A stretch of DNA of 64,000 nt from Streptococcus suis 10581 (GCA_000440235.1 ALKQ01000017.1:1-64000), one strand, 5' to 3'; positions 45,586 through 54,642 are shown, numbered from the stretch's first letter. Numbers and translations: made by a program. Notes: generated from the sequence alone by a model not told the origin.

Positions 45586-46413
45586 CTATTCCTCTTCTCT
45601 TTTCATCATACGCAGACTGACTTCAAAATCTTTCATATCCGCTTCGTTAAATTGTTTGATGGTATCATCCAAATCCTTATCAAACATTTCCATGGCTGAT
45701 TTTGCCTGCACCAATCGTTCTTCTGCGTTAAAATAATCTTTCGGTGATTTTTTGATTTTCAAATACCCCTGTAAAATATCGTTAAACCGATTCATATTGG
45801 CCTCATGGATAGCTGTCAATTCTTCCCGCTTATCTGTCGCCTTTTCCAGCTTTTCAAGAATAACAAGATTGTCTCTTTGAATATTACAATAGGTTTCTAG
45901 AATTTCAGGAGCTAAATCCGCTATCATGCCTTGTTCATCCATCACAGCATTACCACCAGTAGAAACCTGTGTGTCAGTATTTTTTTCTGTTTTAGCTTCT
46001 GGCAGTTTTAAATGATATTTTAGTTGCAAGGTATCTACAACTTCTTTACTTTCATATCCATTCAGATATTTTCCAACTTTTTGATAGAGCTGATCTAATT
46101 CAAATAATTGTCCTAACAGTCTGTTTCGCAACTGTAACACAACCTTATCCTCGCCCTTTTCCGCCAAGAGCTCTTGATGCTTTTCATAGCCCGAACGAAT
46201 AGATAGCGCTAATACCTGCAAGCGTTTTATAGAATCTCCATTCAAAAAACGCTGGATAGCCTCTCTCTTGTAAAAATAGCCAATTAAGAGCCCAATGGGC
46301 AATAAGATATACCAGAAACTCATGACAAAACCGATTGCCAATAAAACAAGGAGGGCCACAAGTCCTGAATTATTTTTACCATATTTCTTATACTTTTTAT
46401 ATTTGTGCCCCAT
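45586..46413 (-). CDS. XpaC-family (5-bromo-4-chloroindolyl phosphate hydrolysis) protein
   Basis: A 275-residue protein. Basic N-terminus KYKKYKKYGKNNSG, two adjacent membrane spans (about residues 17-47), then a long helical cytosolic domain with GLLGQLFELDQLYQKVGKYLNGYES-like content (LFELDQLYQKVGKYLNG) and a C-terminal coiled coil (AEERLVQAKSAMEMFDKDLD). Pairs with TelA as in many Firmicutes. Name is historical; enzyme activity is doubtful. Confidence 0.85.
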   Translation of the reverse strand: MGHKYKKYKKYGKNNSGLVALLVLLAIGFVMSFWYILLPIGLLIGYFYKREAIQRFLNGDSIKRLQVLALSIRSGYEKHQELLAEKGEDKVVLQLRNRLLGQLFELDQLYQKVGKYLNGYESKEVVDTLQLKYHLKLPEAKTEKNTDTQVSTGGNAVMDEQGMIADLAPEILETYCNIQRDNLVILEKLEKATDKREELTAIHEANMNRFNDILQGYLKIKKSPKDYFNAEERLVQAKSAMEMFDKDLDDTIKQFNEADMKDFEVSLRMMKREEE

Positions 46414-46484
46414 AGAGCCTCCTCATACGTGATATACTTTATTATATCACATTCCCCTAAAATACTAGAATGATAGCTAAAGAA

Positions 46485-46508
46485 AAAAACCGAGAAATCT
46501 CGGTTTTT
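46485..46508 (-). terminator. Terminator after the CBS/ACT protein gene
   Basis: Minus strand AAAAACCGAGA and TCTCGGTTTTT form the hairpin, with further T residues after it; it overlaps the end of the CBS gene. Confidence 0.82.
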
Positions 46509-47163
46509 AAATATTTTTAGCAACAGTCGGAACCAAGCTATCCACTTGGATACCTGCACCCTCGAAAAGAGTTCGAACTTCTTCAACGTCAACTTTTCCG
46601 TCAATCTGCACTTCGATGACAACTTTTCCAGACTTGGTAGCAAGTTGCACAGTAGATACAATATTATAATCCTTATCTGCCACCAATCGAATAATTTTTT
46701 CTAACTCCCCTGCCTTATTTTCAACAAGGAACCGAGCGCGTACTCCTTCTTCTCCATAACCTGAGACATGAAGAAAAGCTGCAAAAATATCACGATCAGT
46801 AATAACTCCATAGAGTTGACCATTATCCACGACTGGTAAGATACCGACCTTGTTTTTGTACATGAGATAGACTGCATCTTCTAGACTGGCATAGCCAGAA
46901 ACGGTAATGACGTTCTTAATCATCACATCCTTGACCTTAGTCTTATTCAAAAGGTAGTTCATCTCGTAAATAGATAGGCTAGTTGCCTTCGATGGACTAG
47001 CTTCTGCGATCGTTCCCTCAGTGACCAAACCAACCAACTTATCATTTTCAATAACAGGTAGACGGTGCAAATCCTGTTCACGCATAATATCTGTAGCGTA
47101 TGCAATGGTTGTATCTGGTGAAATGTAAACAACTTTACGGGTCATAAAATCTTTAACTGACAT
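46507..47163 (-). CDS. CBS-pair and ACT domain protein (AcuB-like)
   Basis: A 218-residue regulatory protein. CBS 1 at about residues 5-60 (MTRKVVYISPDTTIAYATDIM, HRLPVIENDKLVGLVTE), CBS 2 at 75-135 (IKNVITVSGYASLEDAVYLM, GILPVVDNGQLYGVITDRDIF), ACT-like part at 140-215. Such modules bind adenine nucleotides or amino acids. In pneumococci its homologue follows the liv operon (recalled), consistent with its position here after livF, although here a VOC gene and a hairpin array intervene. Confidence 0.88.
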   Translation of the reverse strand: MSVKDFMTRKVVYISPDTTIAYATDIMREQDLHRLPVIENDKLVGLVTEGTIAEASPSKATSLSIYEMNYLLNKTKVKDVMIKNVITVSGYASLEDAVYLMYKNKVGILPVVDNGQLYGVITDRDIFAAFLHVSGYGEEGVRARFLVENKAGELEKIIRLVADKDYNIVSTVQLATKSGKVVIEVQIDGKVDVEEVRTLFEGAGIQVDSLVPTVAKNI

Positions 47164-47244
47164 AGGACTTCCTCCTTTGGTAAATCATACTTTATTATAC
47201 CACAAATCCGAAAACGATTTCAATATTTAATGAAAAGAAATGAA

Positions 47245-47269
47245 AATCAGCGATAGAAAACCGCTGATT
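47245..47269 (-). terminator. Terminator of the VOC gene
   Basis: AATCAGCG and CGCTGATT arms with a 9-nt loop, then TTTTCATTTCTTTT on the minus strand, 20 nt past the stop. Confidence 0.7.
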
Positions 47270-47291
47270 GTTCCAAAGCTAACTAATTTTT

Positions 47292-47657
47292 CTATCCTTT
47301 AACCGCAAAGTAATGGCCACTTGGACTTGCAAAGTTAAAGTTAGGGAAAGGTTCCGCATTGACCGGACTGCAAGTATCTGTCAGACCAGCGATTCGTGCC
47401 TGAAGACCGTCAATATCATCTGTCTCAAACAAGAGACTTGGCTTCATATCAATCACTTCTGGCGATACTTGGTGGATAAATTCATTTGCATAAACAGTAA
47501 TGGTCGTTGTTGCTTCTGGATGTGACTTCATATCAAAGGTTTCGTAACCCATTATCTCTGATTCATTGAAGATTGTGAAACCAGCAGCCGTCCAAAAAGT
47601 CTTCTCAGCAGCTACATCATCCACATAAAACATAAGACCAAATTCTTTGTTAAACAT
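47292..47657 (-). CDS. VOC-family (glyoxalase/bleomycin resistance-like) protein
   Basis: A 121-residue single-unit vicinal-oxygen-chelate protein: EFGLMFYVDDVAAEKTFWTAAGFTIFNE opens the first beta-alpha-beta unit; ITVYANEFIHQVSPE and FNFASPSGHYFAVKG the second. Substrate unknown; similar proteins are often annotated as glyoxalase superfamily. Transcribed alone. Confidence 0.82.
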   Translation of the reverse strand: MFNKEFGLMFYVDDVAAEKTFWTAAGFTIFNESEIMGYETFDMKSHPEATTTITVYANEFIHQVSPEVIDMKPSLLFETDDIDGLQARIAGLTDTCSPVNAEPFPNFNFASPSGHYFAVKG

Positions 47658-47756
47658 TTTTATACCTCGGTATAGACATTCTAAAAATACTTCTGATGGA
47701 GATACAATGCTATCATATTATCCAGAAATTAGCAAGTAAGAGATAAAAAGAAAAAC

Positions 47757-48021
47757 GTTAAAGTTGGAGGACCAAGTAATGCATATTGCTGGTGTTCCTA
47801 TCTCCCGATTAAAACAGCCCAATCTTGATATAAAGAAAAACGCCTCTCGGCGTTTCTCATCTCCAACTTAAAACGTGGGGTAACCCACTTATAAAGAAAA
47901 CCGCTTACCAGCGGTTCTCATTTCCAACCTAAAATGAGGTGTCAGCATCGGGGGACAAACCAGCAACTTGCGTTACTGGTTTTCCTATTTCCTACCTAAA
48001 ACAACCCGTCAGGGTTGTTTT
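47757..48021 (-). repeat. Tandem array of terminator-like hairpin repeats after livF
   Basis: Of the 362-nt gap between livF and the VOC gene, about 260 nt is built from four imperfect units of about 65 nt. Read on the minus strand, each unit carries GTTGGA(A/G)ATGAGAA or a variant, a hairpin and TTTCTTTAT. Hairpins are AACCGC/GCGGTT, AACGCC/GGCGTT, AACCAG/CTGGTT and ACCAGCA/TGCTGGT. Secondary stems such as GTGGG-TTAC-CCCAC and AAACAACCC/GGGTTGTTT stand between them; the last overlaps the livF stop (47998-48021). The spacer TCTCCAAC resembles 38622-38630 in the serA repeat, so the families may be related. Confidence 0.8.
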
Positions 48022-48730
48022 AGCCACCCAGATATGCTTTTTTGACTTCTTCTGAGGCGAGGAGTTCTTTTCCTGTTCCTGAGAGGACAACTTTTCCTGT
48101 TTCTAGAACATAGCCACGATCTGCGATAGCAAGGGCTTTGTTGGCATTTTGCTCAATCAAGAGGACAGTTGTTCCTTGTTTTTGAATATCTTGGATAATA
48201 TCAAAAATTTCTTGGATAAAGATCGGAGCCAAGCCCATTGATGGTTCATCAAGGAGCAGGAGCTTTGGTTGGCTCATTAGGGCACGTCCCATGGCCAACA
48301 TCTGTTGCTCCCCACCTGAAAGGGTAGCGGCATCTTGATTCTTACGCTCCTCCAAACGTGGGAAGCGCGCAAAGATTTTTTTCAAGTTTGCTTGGTTTTC
48401 TTCACGATTGTTACGAAGGAAGGCACCCATTTCCAAGTTTTCCATAACAGTCAAGCCTGCAAAGACATGTCGACCTTCTGGAACTTGTGACAAACCGTCT
48501 GCAACGATTTTACGAGCAGGAACTTTTTGAATCTCATTTCCAAGGAAAGAAATCGTTCCAGCTGATGGACGAACAAGTCCTGAAATAGTACGAAGGATAG
48601 AGGTTTTACCAGCACCATTAGCGCCGATAAGTGTTACAACTTCACCTTCATTAACCTCAAAGCTAACATCTTTAACAGCTTCGATAACACCGTAGTTAAC
48701 GGAAAGATTTTTTACTTCTAACATTGCCAT
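48020..48730 (-). CDS. livF: Branched-chain amino acid ABC transporter ATPase LivF
   Basis: A 236-residue ABC ATPase. Walker A GANGAGKTS near residue 37, Q-loop VPEGRHVFAGLTV, signature LSGGEQQMLAMGRAL, Walker B LLLLDEPSMGLAP, the LivF-type short form. It binds LivM/LivH loops at the membrane and powers uptake of Leu, Ile, Val. Overlaps the end of livG by 1 nt. Confidence 0.96.
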   Translation of the reverse strand: MAMLEVKNLSVNYGVIEAVKDVSFEVNEGEVVTLIGANGAGKTSILRTISGLVRPSAGTISFLGNEIQKVPARKIVADGLSQVPEGRHVFAGLTVMENLEMGAFLRNNREENQANLKKIFARFPRLEERKNQDAATLSGGEQQMLAMGRALMSQPKLLLLDEPSMGLAPIFIQEIFDIIQDIQKQGTTVLLIEQNANKALAIADRGYVLETGKVVLSGTGKELLASEEVKKAYLGG

Positions 48731-49494
48731 TAAGCTTCACCTCCAAGGTAGGCTTCAATTACACGCTTGTTATTACGAATTTCTTCTGGTGTACCATGGG
48801 CAATCAAACGACCGTACTCCAATACGTATATCCGCTCCGTTACTTCCATAACCAAGCTCATATCGTGTTCGATCAAGATGATAGTAATGCCAAATTCTTC
48901 TTTGATTTTACGGATGAGTTGGGTCAATTCTGCCGTTTCTTGTGGGTTCATACCAGCCGCTGGTTCATCCAAGAAAAGAATTTTTGGTTCAGTCGCAAGG
49001 GCACGAACGATTTCCAAACGTCGTTGTTGACCGTAAGGAAGATTTTTAGCTAATGTATCTGCATCTCCATCCAAATCGAAGATTTTCAAAAGTTCAATCG
49101 CTTTTGTTTTCAACGCTTCTTCATTCTTATAGAATGCTGGAAGACGGAAGAAACTTGCAAATACTTCTGATTTACCATGGTTGCCAAGACCAATCAAAAC
49201 ATTTTCCAAAACGGTCATATTTTTGAACAAACGAATGTTCTGGAAAGTACGACCAAGACCAAGCGAAGCAATTTTTGATGGTGCTTTACCGTTCAAAATA
49301 GTCCCTGCAAGAGAAATTGTCCCCTCGCTTGGCTCATAAACACCTGTTAAGAGGTTGAAAAGAGTCGTTTTACCAGCACCGTTTGGACCGATAAGACCAA
49401 CCAATTCCCCTTCATGAAGTTCCATGGTCACGTCACCAACGGCAGTCAGGCCACCGAAGTTCTTGGTTAAATCTTTTACTTCAAGTAATGCCAT
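48730..49494 (-). CDS. livG: Branched-chain amino acid ABC transporter ATPase LivG
   Basis: A 254-residue ABC ATPase. Walker A GPNGAGKTT near residue 36, LGLGRTFQNIRLFKNMTVLEN, signature NLPYGQQRRLEIVRAL, Walker B ILFLDEPAAGMNPQE, and the LivG C-terminal IYVLEYGRLIAHGTPEEI. Second ATPase of the Liv system; it overlaps livM and livF by single bases, so the operon is tightly coupled. Confidence 0.96.
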   Translation of the reverse strand: MALLEVKDLTKNFGGLTAVGDVTMELHEGELVGLIGPNGAGKTTLFNLLTGVYEPSEGTISLAGTILNGKAPSKIASLGLGRTFQNIRLFKNMTVLENVLIGLGNHGKSEVFASFFRLPAFYKNEEALKTKAIELLKIFDLDGDADTLAKNLPYGQQRRLEIVRALATEPKILFLDEPAAGMNPQETAELTQLIRKIKEEFGITIILIEHDMSLVMEVTERIYVLEYGRLIAHGTPEEIRNNKRVIEAYLGGEA

Positions 49495-50441
49495 TACTTA
49501 ACCTCCTTCTTCTTGAGTAGAGCCGCTACGCTGAATTCCTTCGTTCCCAAAAGACCTCCAGGACGGAAAATCATCAAGAGAATAAGAGCTAATGAATAGA
49601 TAATCATTGAAATATCAGAGTAACTCTTGAGGAATACGTTCAAAATACCAAGTACAATGGCTGCTACAAAGGTACCTGTGATAGAGCCCAAACCACCCAA
49701 TACAATGATAATCAAAACGTTAACGGAGGTCATAAAGGCAAAGTCTTTCGGAACAATTGTCCCAACGTATCCTGCATGGAGACCACCTGCAATGGCTGCC
49801 GTCATAGCACCAAATACAAAGGCTGAAACCTTAACAAATGTTGGATTGACACCTACAGATTCTGCCGCAATTTCATCCTCACGAACAGAAATTGTAGCAC
49901 GTCCCATCGGACTGCGCAAAAAGTTAACTGTCACCAAGGTTGTGATGATTACAAAAATATAAACTAAAGGCCAGCTTGTAAAGAGTGGAATAGACATAAT
50001 ACCTGCTGCACCATTCGTTACACTACCACCATTGATAATTAAAATACGAATAATCTCTGCAACACCAAGGGTCGCAATGGCAAGGTAGTCACCTTTCAAA
50101 CGCAATGTTGGAAGACCTACTAAGAGGGCTACACCACCAGCAACCAACATACCAACAAACAAGGCAATAGCAAAACCACCATAAGATGGCATCATTTTCC
50201 CAAAGATACCTACTGCATAAGCACCAATAGCCATAAAACCAGCATGACCAAGTGAAAATTGACCTGAGAAACCAACAATCAAGTTTAAACCAACTGCCAA
50301 GATAATTTGAATACCGATTTGCTGAACAATCTGGATGTAGTAAAAATTCAGAATCCCTGCTGATACAAGACCTTGAATAAGTCCAAAACCAGCCAATAAG
50401 ATAGCCAACCAAATTGCATTAACTTTTAAATTTTGCTTCAT
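49494..50441 (-). CDS. livM: Branched-chain amino acid permease LivM
   Basis: A 315-residue permease with about nine hydrophobic segments and the conserved GFSGQFSLGHAGFMAIGAY near residue 57 and SVREDEIAAESVGVN (the ATPase-contact loop) near 185. It pairs with LivH, whose gene just upstream is frameshifted. Confidence 0.95.
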   Translation of the reverse strand: MKQNLKVNAIWLAILLAGFGLIQGLVSAGILNFYYIQIVQQIGIQIILAVGLNLIVGFSGQFSLGHAGFMAIGAYAVGIFGKMMPSYGGFAIALFVGMLVAGGVALLVGLPTLRLKGDYLAIATLGVAEIIRILIINGGSVTNGAAGIMSIPLFTSWPLVYIFVIITTLVTVNFLRSPMGRATISVREDEIAAESVGVNPTFVKVSAFVFGAMTAAIAGGLHAGYVGTIVPKDFAFMTSVNVLIIIVLGGLGSITGTFVAAIVLGILNVFLKSYSDISMIIYSLALILLMIFRPGGLLGTKEFSVAALLKKKEVK

Positions 50442-50443
50442 GG

Positions 50444-51333
50444 TTACACCTTCTCTTTCACATTTTTACCAAGAATACCACTTGGACGAACAAGGAGGAT
50501 GATGATCAATACAGCATAAACAATCGCATCACGGAAAGTATCCAAACCGATTACATATGTAAATGTTTCAATAATACCGATAACAAATCCACCAAGTGCT
50601 GCACCTGGAATAATACCGATACCGCCCAATACTGCCGCAACAAAGGCTTTCAGACCTGGCGTCATCCCCATCAAAGGCTCTATCTGGTTATAGTAGAGAC
50701 CTAGGAGAACACCCGCAGCACCCGCAAGAGCTGACCCAAGAGCAAAAGTAAAGCTGATTGTACGGTTTTTACATTGATCCCCATAAGCTGAGCTGCATCG
50801 CTATCTACAGAGACCGCACGCATGGCTTTCCCCATTTTTGTACGTTTGACAATTAATTGAAGAGCGACCATCAACACAAGCGATACACCAAGAATAATCA
50901 ACTGGATATTGGTAACAGAAACTGGACCAAGGTTAAAAGTCACAGCTTCGATTGCTTGTGGAAAGGCTTTTACGTCTGCTGTAAAGAATTTGACCATAGT
51001 GTATTCCAAGAAGAAGGATACACCTATAGCCGTAATCAAAGCTGCTATACGCGTTGAATTACGCAAAGGACGATAGGCTAAAAACTCTATAACGACACCG
51101 AGAATAGCCGTCCCTACCATCGCTAAAATGAGAGCAACAAAGAAACGCATTCCACCATCTGCAATAAAAGTTAAATTATTTAATAGGAAGTACCCCATAA
51201 AAGCACCCATCATATACAAATCACCATGGGCGAAGTTAATGAGTTTGATAATTCCGTACACCATGGTATAACCAAGGGCCAAAAGGGCATAAACAGAACC
51301 AAGAATCAAACCATTGACAAGTTGTTGAAGCAT
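50444..51333 (-). pseudogene. livH: Branched-chain amino acid permease LivH, frameshifted
   Basis: The gene starts normally (MLQQLVNGLILGSVYALLALGYTMVYG given in part as QLVNGLILGSVYALLALG) and reads to LMGINVKTV, then leaves frame at an A5 tract on the minus strand (50766-50770) and stops after about 210 residues. The correct continuation is encoded one frame over: RTISFTFALGSALAGAAG, then YYNQIEPLMGMTPGLKAF, to the normal end at 50444. Length plus one base (A6) or minus two would restore it. The first promoter of livHMGF lies upstream, so downstream genes should still be transcribed. Without intact LivH the transporter is expected to be inactive, unless slippage corrects the frame. Confidence 0.88.
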
Positions 51334-51382
51334 AGGTTCACCAATCTTTCTAAATATTTTTCGAGCTCAATAGCATTGTTAC

Positions 51383-51411
51383 ATTATACAAAATTTTCTG
51401 AAAATAAGCAA
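51383..51411 (-). promoter_or_regulatory. Promoter of livHMGF
   Basis: Minus strand -35 TTGCTT (51406-51411), spacer 17, -10 TATAAT (51383-51388), about 50 nt before livH. Confidence 0.75.
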
Positions 51412-51502
51412 GTTAGATAGGGAGTTTAATCATTAATATTACAGAAATTTTAACCAAATTTTATATCCGCATGTCTACTATTCTATACATTCTGACAAGT
51501 GA

Positions 51503-51524
51503 AAAAGAGGGAAGTCCCTCTTTT
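51503..51524 (-). terminator. livJ terminator
   Basis: AAAAGAGGGA-AG-TCCCTCTTTT hairpin 10 nt past the livJ stop; it should reduce but need not abolish transcription into livH, which has its own promoter. Confidence 0.8.
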
Positions 51525-51533
51525 CATCCACTA

Positions 51534-52703
51534 TTAGTCAATAGAGATAGTATCTACAGATGATTCTTCTCCGTTTGTTAAACCAACAACATAAACTGAT
51601 TTAACGACATTGTGCTCTTTGTCAACAGACATTGTACCAGTCACACCTTCAAAGTCTTTCAGAGCTGCAAGATTAGCCTTCACTGCTGCTGAATCAGCTG
51701 CACCTTTTGCTGCTTCTGCTGCCATGTAAACTGAGTCGTAAGCTAGAGCTGAGAACATTGATGGTTCTTCATTGTATTCTTTCTTATATGCATCATAGAA
51801 TGCTTTGGCTTTTTCACTTGCTGATGTTACAAATGCAGAAAGGTAGTAAACATTTGATGCTGCTGATGCAGTTGCCAATTCAGTGAATTGTGGTGAGTCA
51901 AAACCATCTGAACCAAGTATTGGCTTGTCAATACCCAAACCGCGTGCTTGCTTCACAATTGTACCTGTTTCATTGTAGTAACCAGGCATGATGATAGCAT
52001 CAAATTCCTTATCTTTCAATTTTGTCAGAGCAGCTTGGAAATCTTTATCGCCAGAAGCAAATGTGATTTCTGAAACGATTTCTCCTGTGTATGCTTTCTT
52101 GAACGCCTCTGCTACACCCTTACCATAATCAGAAGAGTTGTCAAAGTAAAGAACAACTTTCTTAGCTGACAAGTTCTCAGTAGCGTATTTAGCCATAATT
52201 TGACCTTGATACCCATCTGTAAAGGTTGTACGGAAGAAGTATTCTTGGACCTCACCTTTATCGTTCACAACCAAGTTTGTTTGAGTTCCTGAAGGAGTAA
52301 TCATAGGAACACCAGCAGATGTCAATGCTGGAATAGAGGCTGCTGAAGCTCCTGATGTAGCTGGGCCAATCACAACGTTTGCCCCTTCACTTGCTAAGCT
52401 TGTTGCGACAGTAGCTGCCTCTGCTGTTTCAGACTTGTTGTCTTTTGTGATCACTTCGATTTTTTTGCCGTCAATACCACCCGCAGCATTGATTTCTTTC
52501 ACGGCAAGGTTGGCACCTTTTTCCTCTGTTTGACCATAAGATGAAACAGCACCTGACAACTCCAAGTTGTAGCCGATTTTAAATGTATCACCTACAGAAG
52601 AACCTGCGGCTGAAGTATTGGTTGTCGAAACATTACCACATGCAGCGAGTAGAGCTGCAGAGGCAAATGTAGCAAGCGCTACTGCAAATTTTCTTGTTTT
52701 CAT
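51534..52703 (-). CDS. livJ: Branched-chain amino acid-binding lipoprotein LivJ
   Basis: A 389-residue periplasmic-binding-protein-type lipoprotein anchored outside the membrane. Signal with lipobox LAAC (Cys22). Mature part FKIGYNLELSGAVSSYGQTE, NVVIGPATSGASAASIPAL and GVPMITPSGTQTNL form the Leu/Ile/Val-binding fold type I. Its promoter is close to consensus. It feeds LivHMGF downstream, where LivH is broken; livJ itself is intact. Confidence 0.95.
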   Translation of the reverse strand: MKTRKFAVALATFASAALLAACGNVSTTNTSAAGSSVGDTFKIGYNLELSGAVSSYGQTEEKGANLAVKEINAAGGIDGKKIEVITKDNKSETAEAATVATSLASEGANVVIGPATSGASAASIPALTSAGVPMITPSGTQTNLVVNDKGEVQEYFFRTTFTDGYQGQIMAKYATENLSAKKVVLYFDNSSDYGKGVAEAFKKAYTGEIVSEITFASGDKDFQAALTKLKDKEFDAIIMPGYYNETGTIVKQARGLGIDKPILGSDGFDSPQFTELATASAASNVYYLSAFVTSASEKAKAFYDAYKKEYNEEPSMFSALAYDSVYMAAEAAKGAADSAAVKANLAALKDFEGVTGTMSVDKEHNVVKSVYVVGLTNGEESSVDTISID

Positions 52704-52743
52704 GAAAACCCCTTAAATCTTTCTTAAATTTTACGATGTATCT

Positions 52744-52772
52744 AATATACTGAATTATCTGAAAATTGTCAA
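52744..52772 (-). promoter_or_regulatory. livJ promoter, near consensus
   Basis: Minus strand -35 TTGACA (52767-52772), 17-nt spacer, -10 TATATT (52744-52749). Confidence 0.85.
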
Positions 52773-52801
52773 CAAAAAAAGAAAAAATTTTAAAAATAAA
52801 A

Positions 52802-52830
52802 AATTAGCAGGGAATACATACCTGCTAATT
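52802..52830 (-). terminator. ylbG terminator
   Basis: AATTAGCAGG and CCTGCTAATT pair around 9 nt; TTTTTTATTTTT follows on the minus strand. It also lies 5 nt from the ylbG stop. Confidence 0.88.
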
Positions 52831-52834
52831 CCGA

Positions 52835-53107
52835 CTATCCTACGACTGATGGTTCTTCATCTCTCCATAGATTACCTACAAAATTTTGGTCAATTTCTTT
52901 TATGTAAGAAGGAACTACTTTTTTGACAAACTTTTCCTTCTTCAATTTTGCAACTATCTCTTCTTGCTGTTCTTGATTGATATATACAGATACATAACGC
53001 AATCGTTTGGAATGGTAAATCATATCACCATATTGACTGAGTTTCCTTGCATCTCGATTGTAGTGTAAATAAATCGTTAAACTTGTCCGTGACTGTTTCT
53101 CAAACAT
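52835..53107 (-). CDS. ylbG: YlbG-family protein (DUF2129)
   Basis: A 90-residue cytosolic protein: SLTIYLHYNRDARKLSQYGDMIYHSKRLRYVSVYI is the family core (given in part as DARKLSQYGDMIYHSKR), then KKEKFVKKVVPSYIKEID. The family is widespread in Bacillales and Lactobacillales; its molecular role is not settled, though related proteins have been tied to RNA decay factors in Bacillus. Lies between clpP and livJ as in other streptococci. Confidence 0.88.
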   Translation of the reverse strand: MFEKQSRTSLTIYLHYNRDARKLSQYGDMIYHSKRLRYVSVYINQEQQEEIVAKLKKEKFVKKVVPSYIKEIDQNFVGNLWRDEEPSVVG

Positions 53108-53186
53108 GACTTCTCCTCTTAAATAGCTCTCTGTTTATTATACAATTTTAATATAAAAATGAAAAGCTAGAGAATGTTCAAATAAA

Positions 53187-53211
53187 AAAGAGATGAATCA
53201 ATCACCTCTTT
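53187..53211 (-). terminator. clpP terminator
   Basis: AAAGAGATGA and TCACCTCTTT arms with one mismatch, followed by TTTATTTGAA on the minus strand. Confidence 0.72.
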
Positions 53212-53223
53212 CAAGTAATACAG

Positions 53224-53814
53224 TTATTTGGCTTTCGTATTGTCCATAATCTGGTCAATAAATCCGTAAGCCAAGGTTTCTTCTGCTGACATCCAGTAAT
53301 CACGTTCTGCATCCTTGTGGATTTGCTTGACTGTCTTACCTGAGTTGTCTGCCAAGATTTTTTCTAGCTTATTACGTGTTTTTAATAGGTGTTCTGCTGC
53401 AATAGCCATGTCTGTTTGCTGAGTGCCACCACCTGTTCCGCCCATTGGCTGGTGAATCATGTACTCTGCATTTGGCAACATGAAACGTTTGCCCTTGGCA
53501 CCGCTTGATGCAATGATGGTTCCCATGCTCGCAGCTGTTCCCATAACGATGGTTTGAACGTCAGCTTTAATGAAATTCATCGTGTCTACAATGGCAAGAC
53601 CTGCTGACACCGATCCTCCTGGCGTATTAACATAGAGGTAAATATCCTTTGTAGGGTCTTGGGCATCAAGGAAAAGCAATTGTGCAATGATAGAGTTTGC
53701 CATGTTGTCCTCAACTGGTCCTGTCAACATGATAATGCGGTCTTTCAAAAGGCGTGAGTAAATATCATAAGAACGCTCACCACGGCTAGTTTGTTCAATA
53801 ACTACTGGAATCAT
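53224..53814 (-). CDS. clpP: ATP-dependent Clp protease proteolytic subunit ClpP
   Basis: A 196-residue serine protease forming the 14-mer chamber used with ClpX, ClpC or ClpE for protein quality control. Catalytic Ser in [14 protein letters not shown] near residue 96, His in [11 protein letters not shown] near 121, Asp in the [14 protein letters not shown] region near 170. N-terminal [22 protein letters not shown] is typical. A CtsR operator overlaps its promoter, so it is expected to be heat-induced. Confidence 0.98.
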   Translation of the reverse strand: MIPVVIEQTSRGERSYDIYSRLLKDRIIMLTGPVEDNMANSIIAQLLFLDAQDPTKDIYLYVNTPGGSVSAGLAIVDTMNFIKADVQTIVMGTAASMGTIIASSGAKGKRFMLPNAEYMIHQPMGGTGGGTQQTDMAIAAEHLLKTRNKLEKILADNSGKTVKQIHKDAERDYWMSAEETLAYGFIDQIMDNTKAK

Positions 53815-53846
53815 AAAATTACTCCTTTTCGAGATTTTCTGTACTC

Positions 53847-53876
53847 ATTATATATGAATAGTCAAAATTGGTCAAA
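53847..53876 (-). promoter_or_regulatory. clpP promoter with CtsR operator
   Basis: Minus strand -35 TTGACC (53870-53875), 17-nt spacer, -10 TATAAT (53847-53852). On the plus strand AGTCAAA-ATT-GGTCAAA (53860-53876) is the heptad direct repeat bound by CtsR and covers the -35. Repression by CtsR and heat release is known for clpP in streptococci; the operator here is read directly. Confidence 0.88.
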
Positions 53877-53904
53877 TAAAAAACACGATTTCAGGAAATG
53901 AAAA

Positions 53905-53927
53905 AGAAACCAGCAGAGCTGATTTCT
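53905..53927 (-). terminator. upp terminator
   Basis: AGAAATCAGC-TCT-GCTGGTTTCT on the minus strand followed by TTTTCATTTCC, 4 nt past the upp stop. Confidence 0.82.
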
Positions 53928-53930
53928 TAA

Positions 53931-54560
53931 TTATTTTGTACCGAACAAGCGGTCACCTGCATCTCCCAAACCTGGTACGATGTAGCCTTTTTCATTGAGT
54001 TTTTCATCCAAGGCTGCCGTATAGATATCAATATCTGGATGTGCTTCTTGAAGAGCTTTTACACCTTCTGGAGCTGAAACAAGAGCAACAAATTTGATAT
54101 TTGAAGCACCACGTTTTTTCAATGAATCAACTGCAAGAATAGCTGAACCACCTGTAGCAAGCATTGGGTCAACTACAAAAATATGACGTTGATCAATATC
54201 TTCTGGTAATTTCACAAGATACTCAACGGGTTGAAGGGTTTCTTCATCGCGGTACATACCGATGTGACCAACTTTAGCTGCTGGTACCAAGCTTAGCAAA
54301 CCATCAACCATACCAACACCTGCACGAAGAATTGGTACGATAGCTAATTTTTTACCTGCAATTTGTTTCTGAACTGTTTTAGTGATTGGTGTTTCAATCT
54401 CCACATCTTCAAGTGGCAAGTCACGCAAAACTTCGTAACCCATCAGCATCGCGATTTCATTAACCAACTCACGAAAATCCTTTGTTGAAGTAGATGTACG
54501 ACGAAGGATAGACAACTTATGCTGAATGAGTGGGTGTGAAATGACTTGGAATTTACCCAT
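53931..54560 (-). CDS. upp: Uracil phosphoribosyltransferase
   Basis: A 209-residue pyrimidine salvage enzyme making UMP from uracil and PRPP. PRPP loop [20 protein letters not shown] near residue 130; uracil-binding C-terminal [29 protein letters not shown] near 77. Length normal. Stands alone between dexB and clpP, with its own ribosome site GAGAGG. Confidence 0.97.
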   Translation of the reverse strand: MGKFQVISHPLIQHKLSILRRTSTSTKDFRELVNEIAMLMGYEVLRDLPLEDVEIETPITKTVQKQIAGKKLAIVPILRAGVGMVDGLLSLVPAAKVGHIGMYRDEETLQPVEYLVKLPEDIDQRHIFVVDPMLATGGSAILAVDSLKKRGASNIKFVALVSAPEGVKALQEAHPDIDIYTAALDEKLNEKGYIVPGLGDAGDRLFGTK

Positions 54561-54642
54561 GATGATAAAACCTCTCTTTTTTGTTTTTTCTATTTTACCA
54601 AAAATTCATGAAAAAAGCATGGGAAAAGAAAAACTGAGTAAC

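Noticed and set aside
47757..48021. CRISPR array
   Set aside because: Units are similar in length, but the conserved parts include variable stems, there are no unique spacers between identical repeats, and no cas genes are present.
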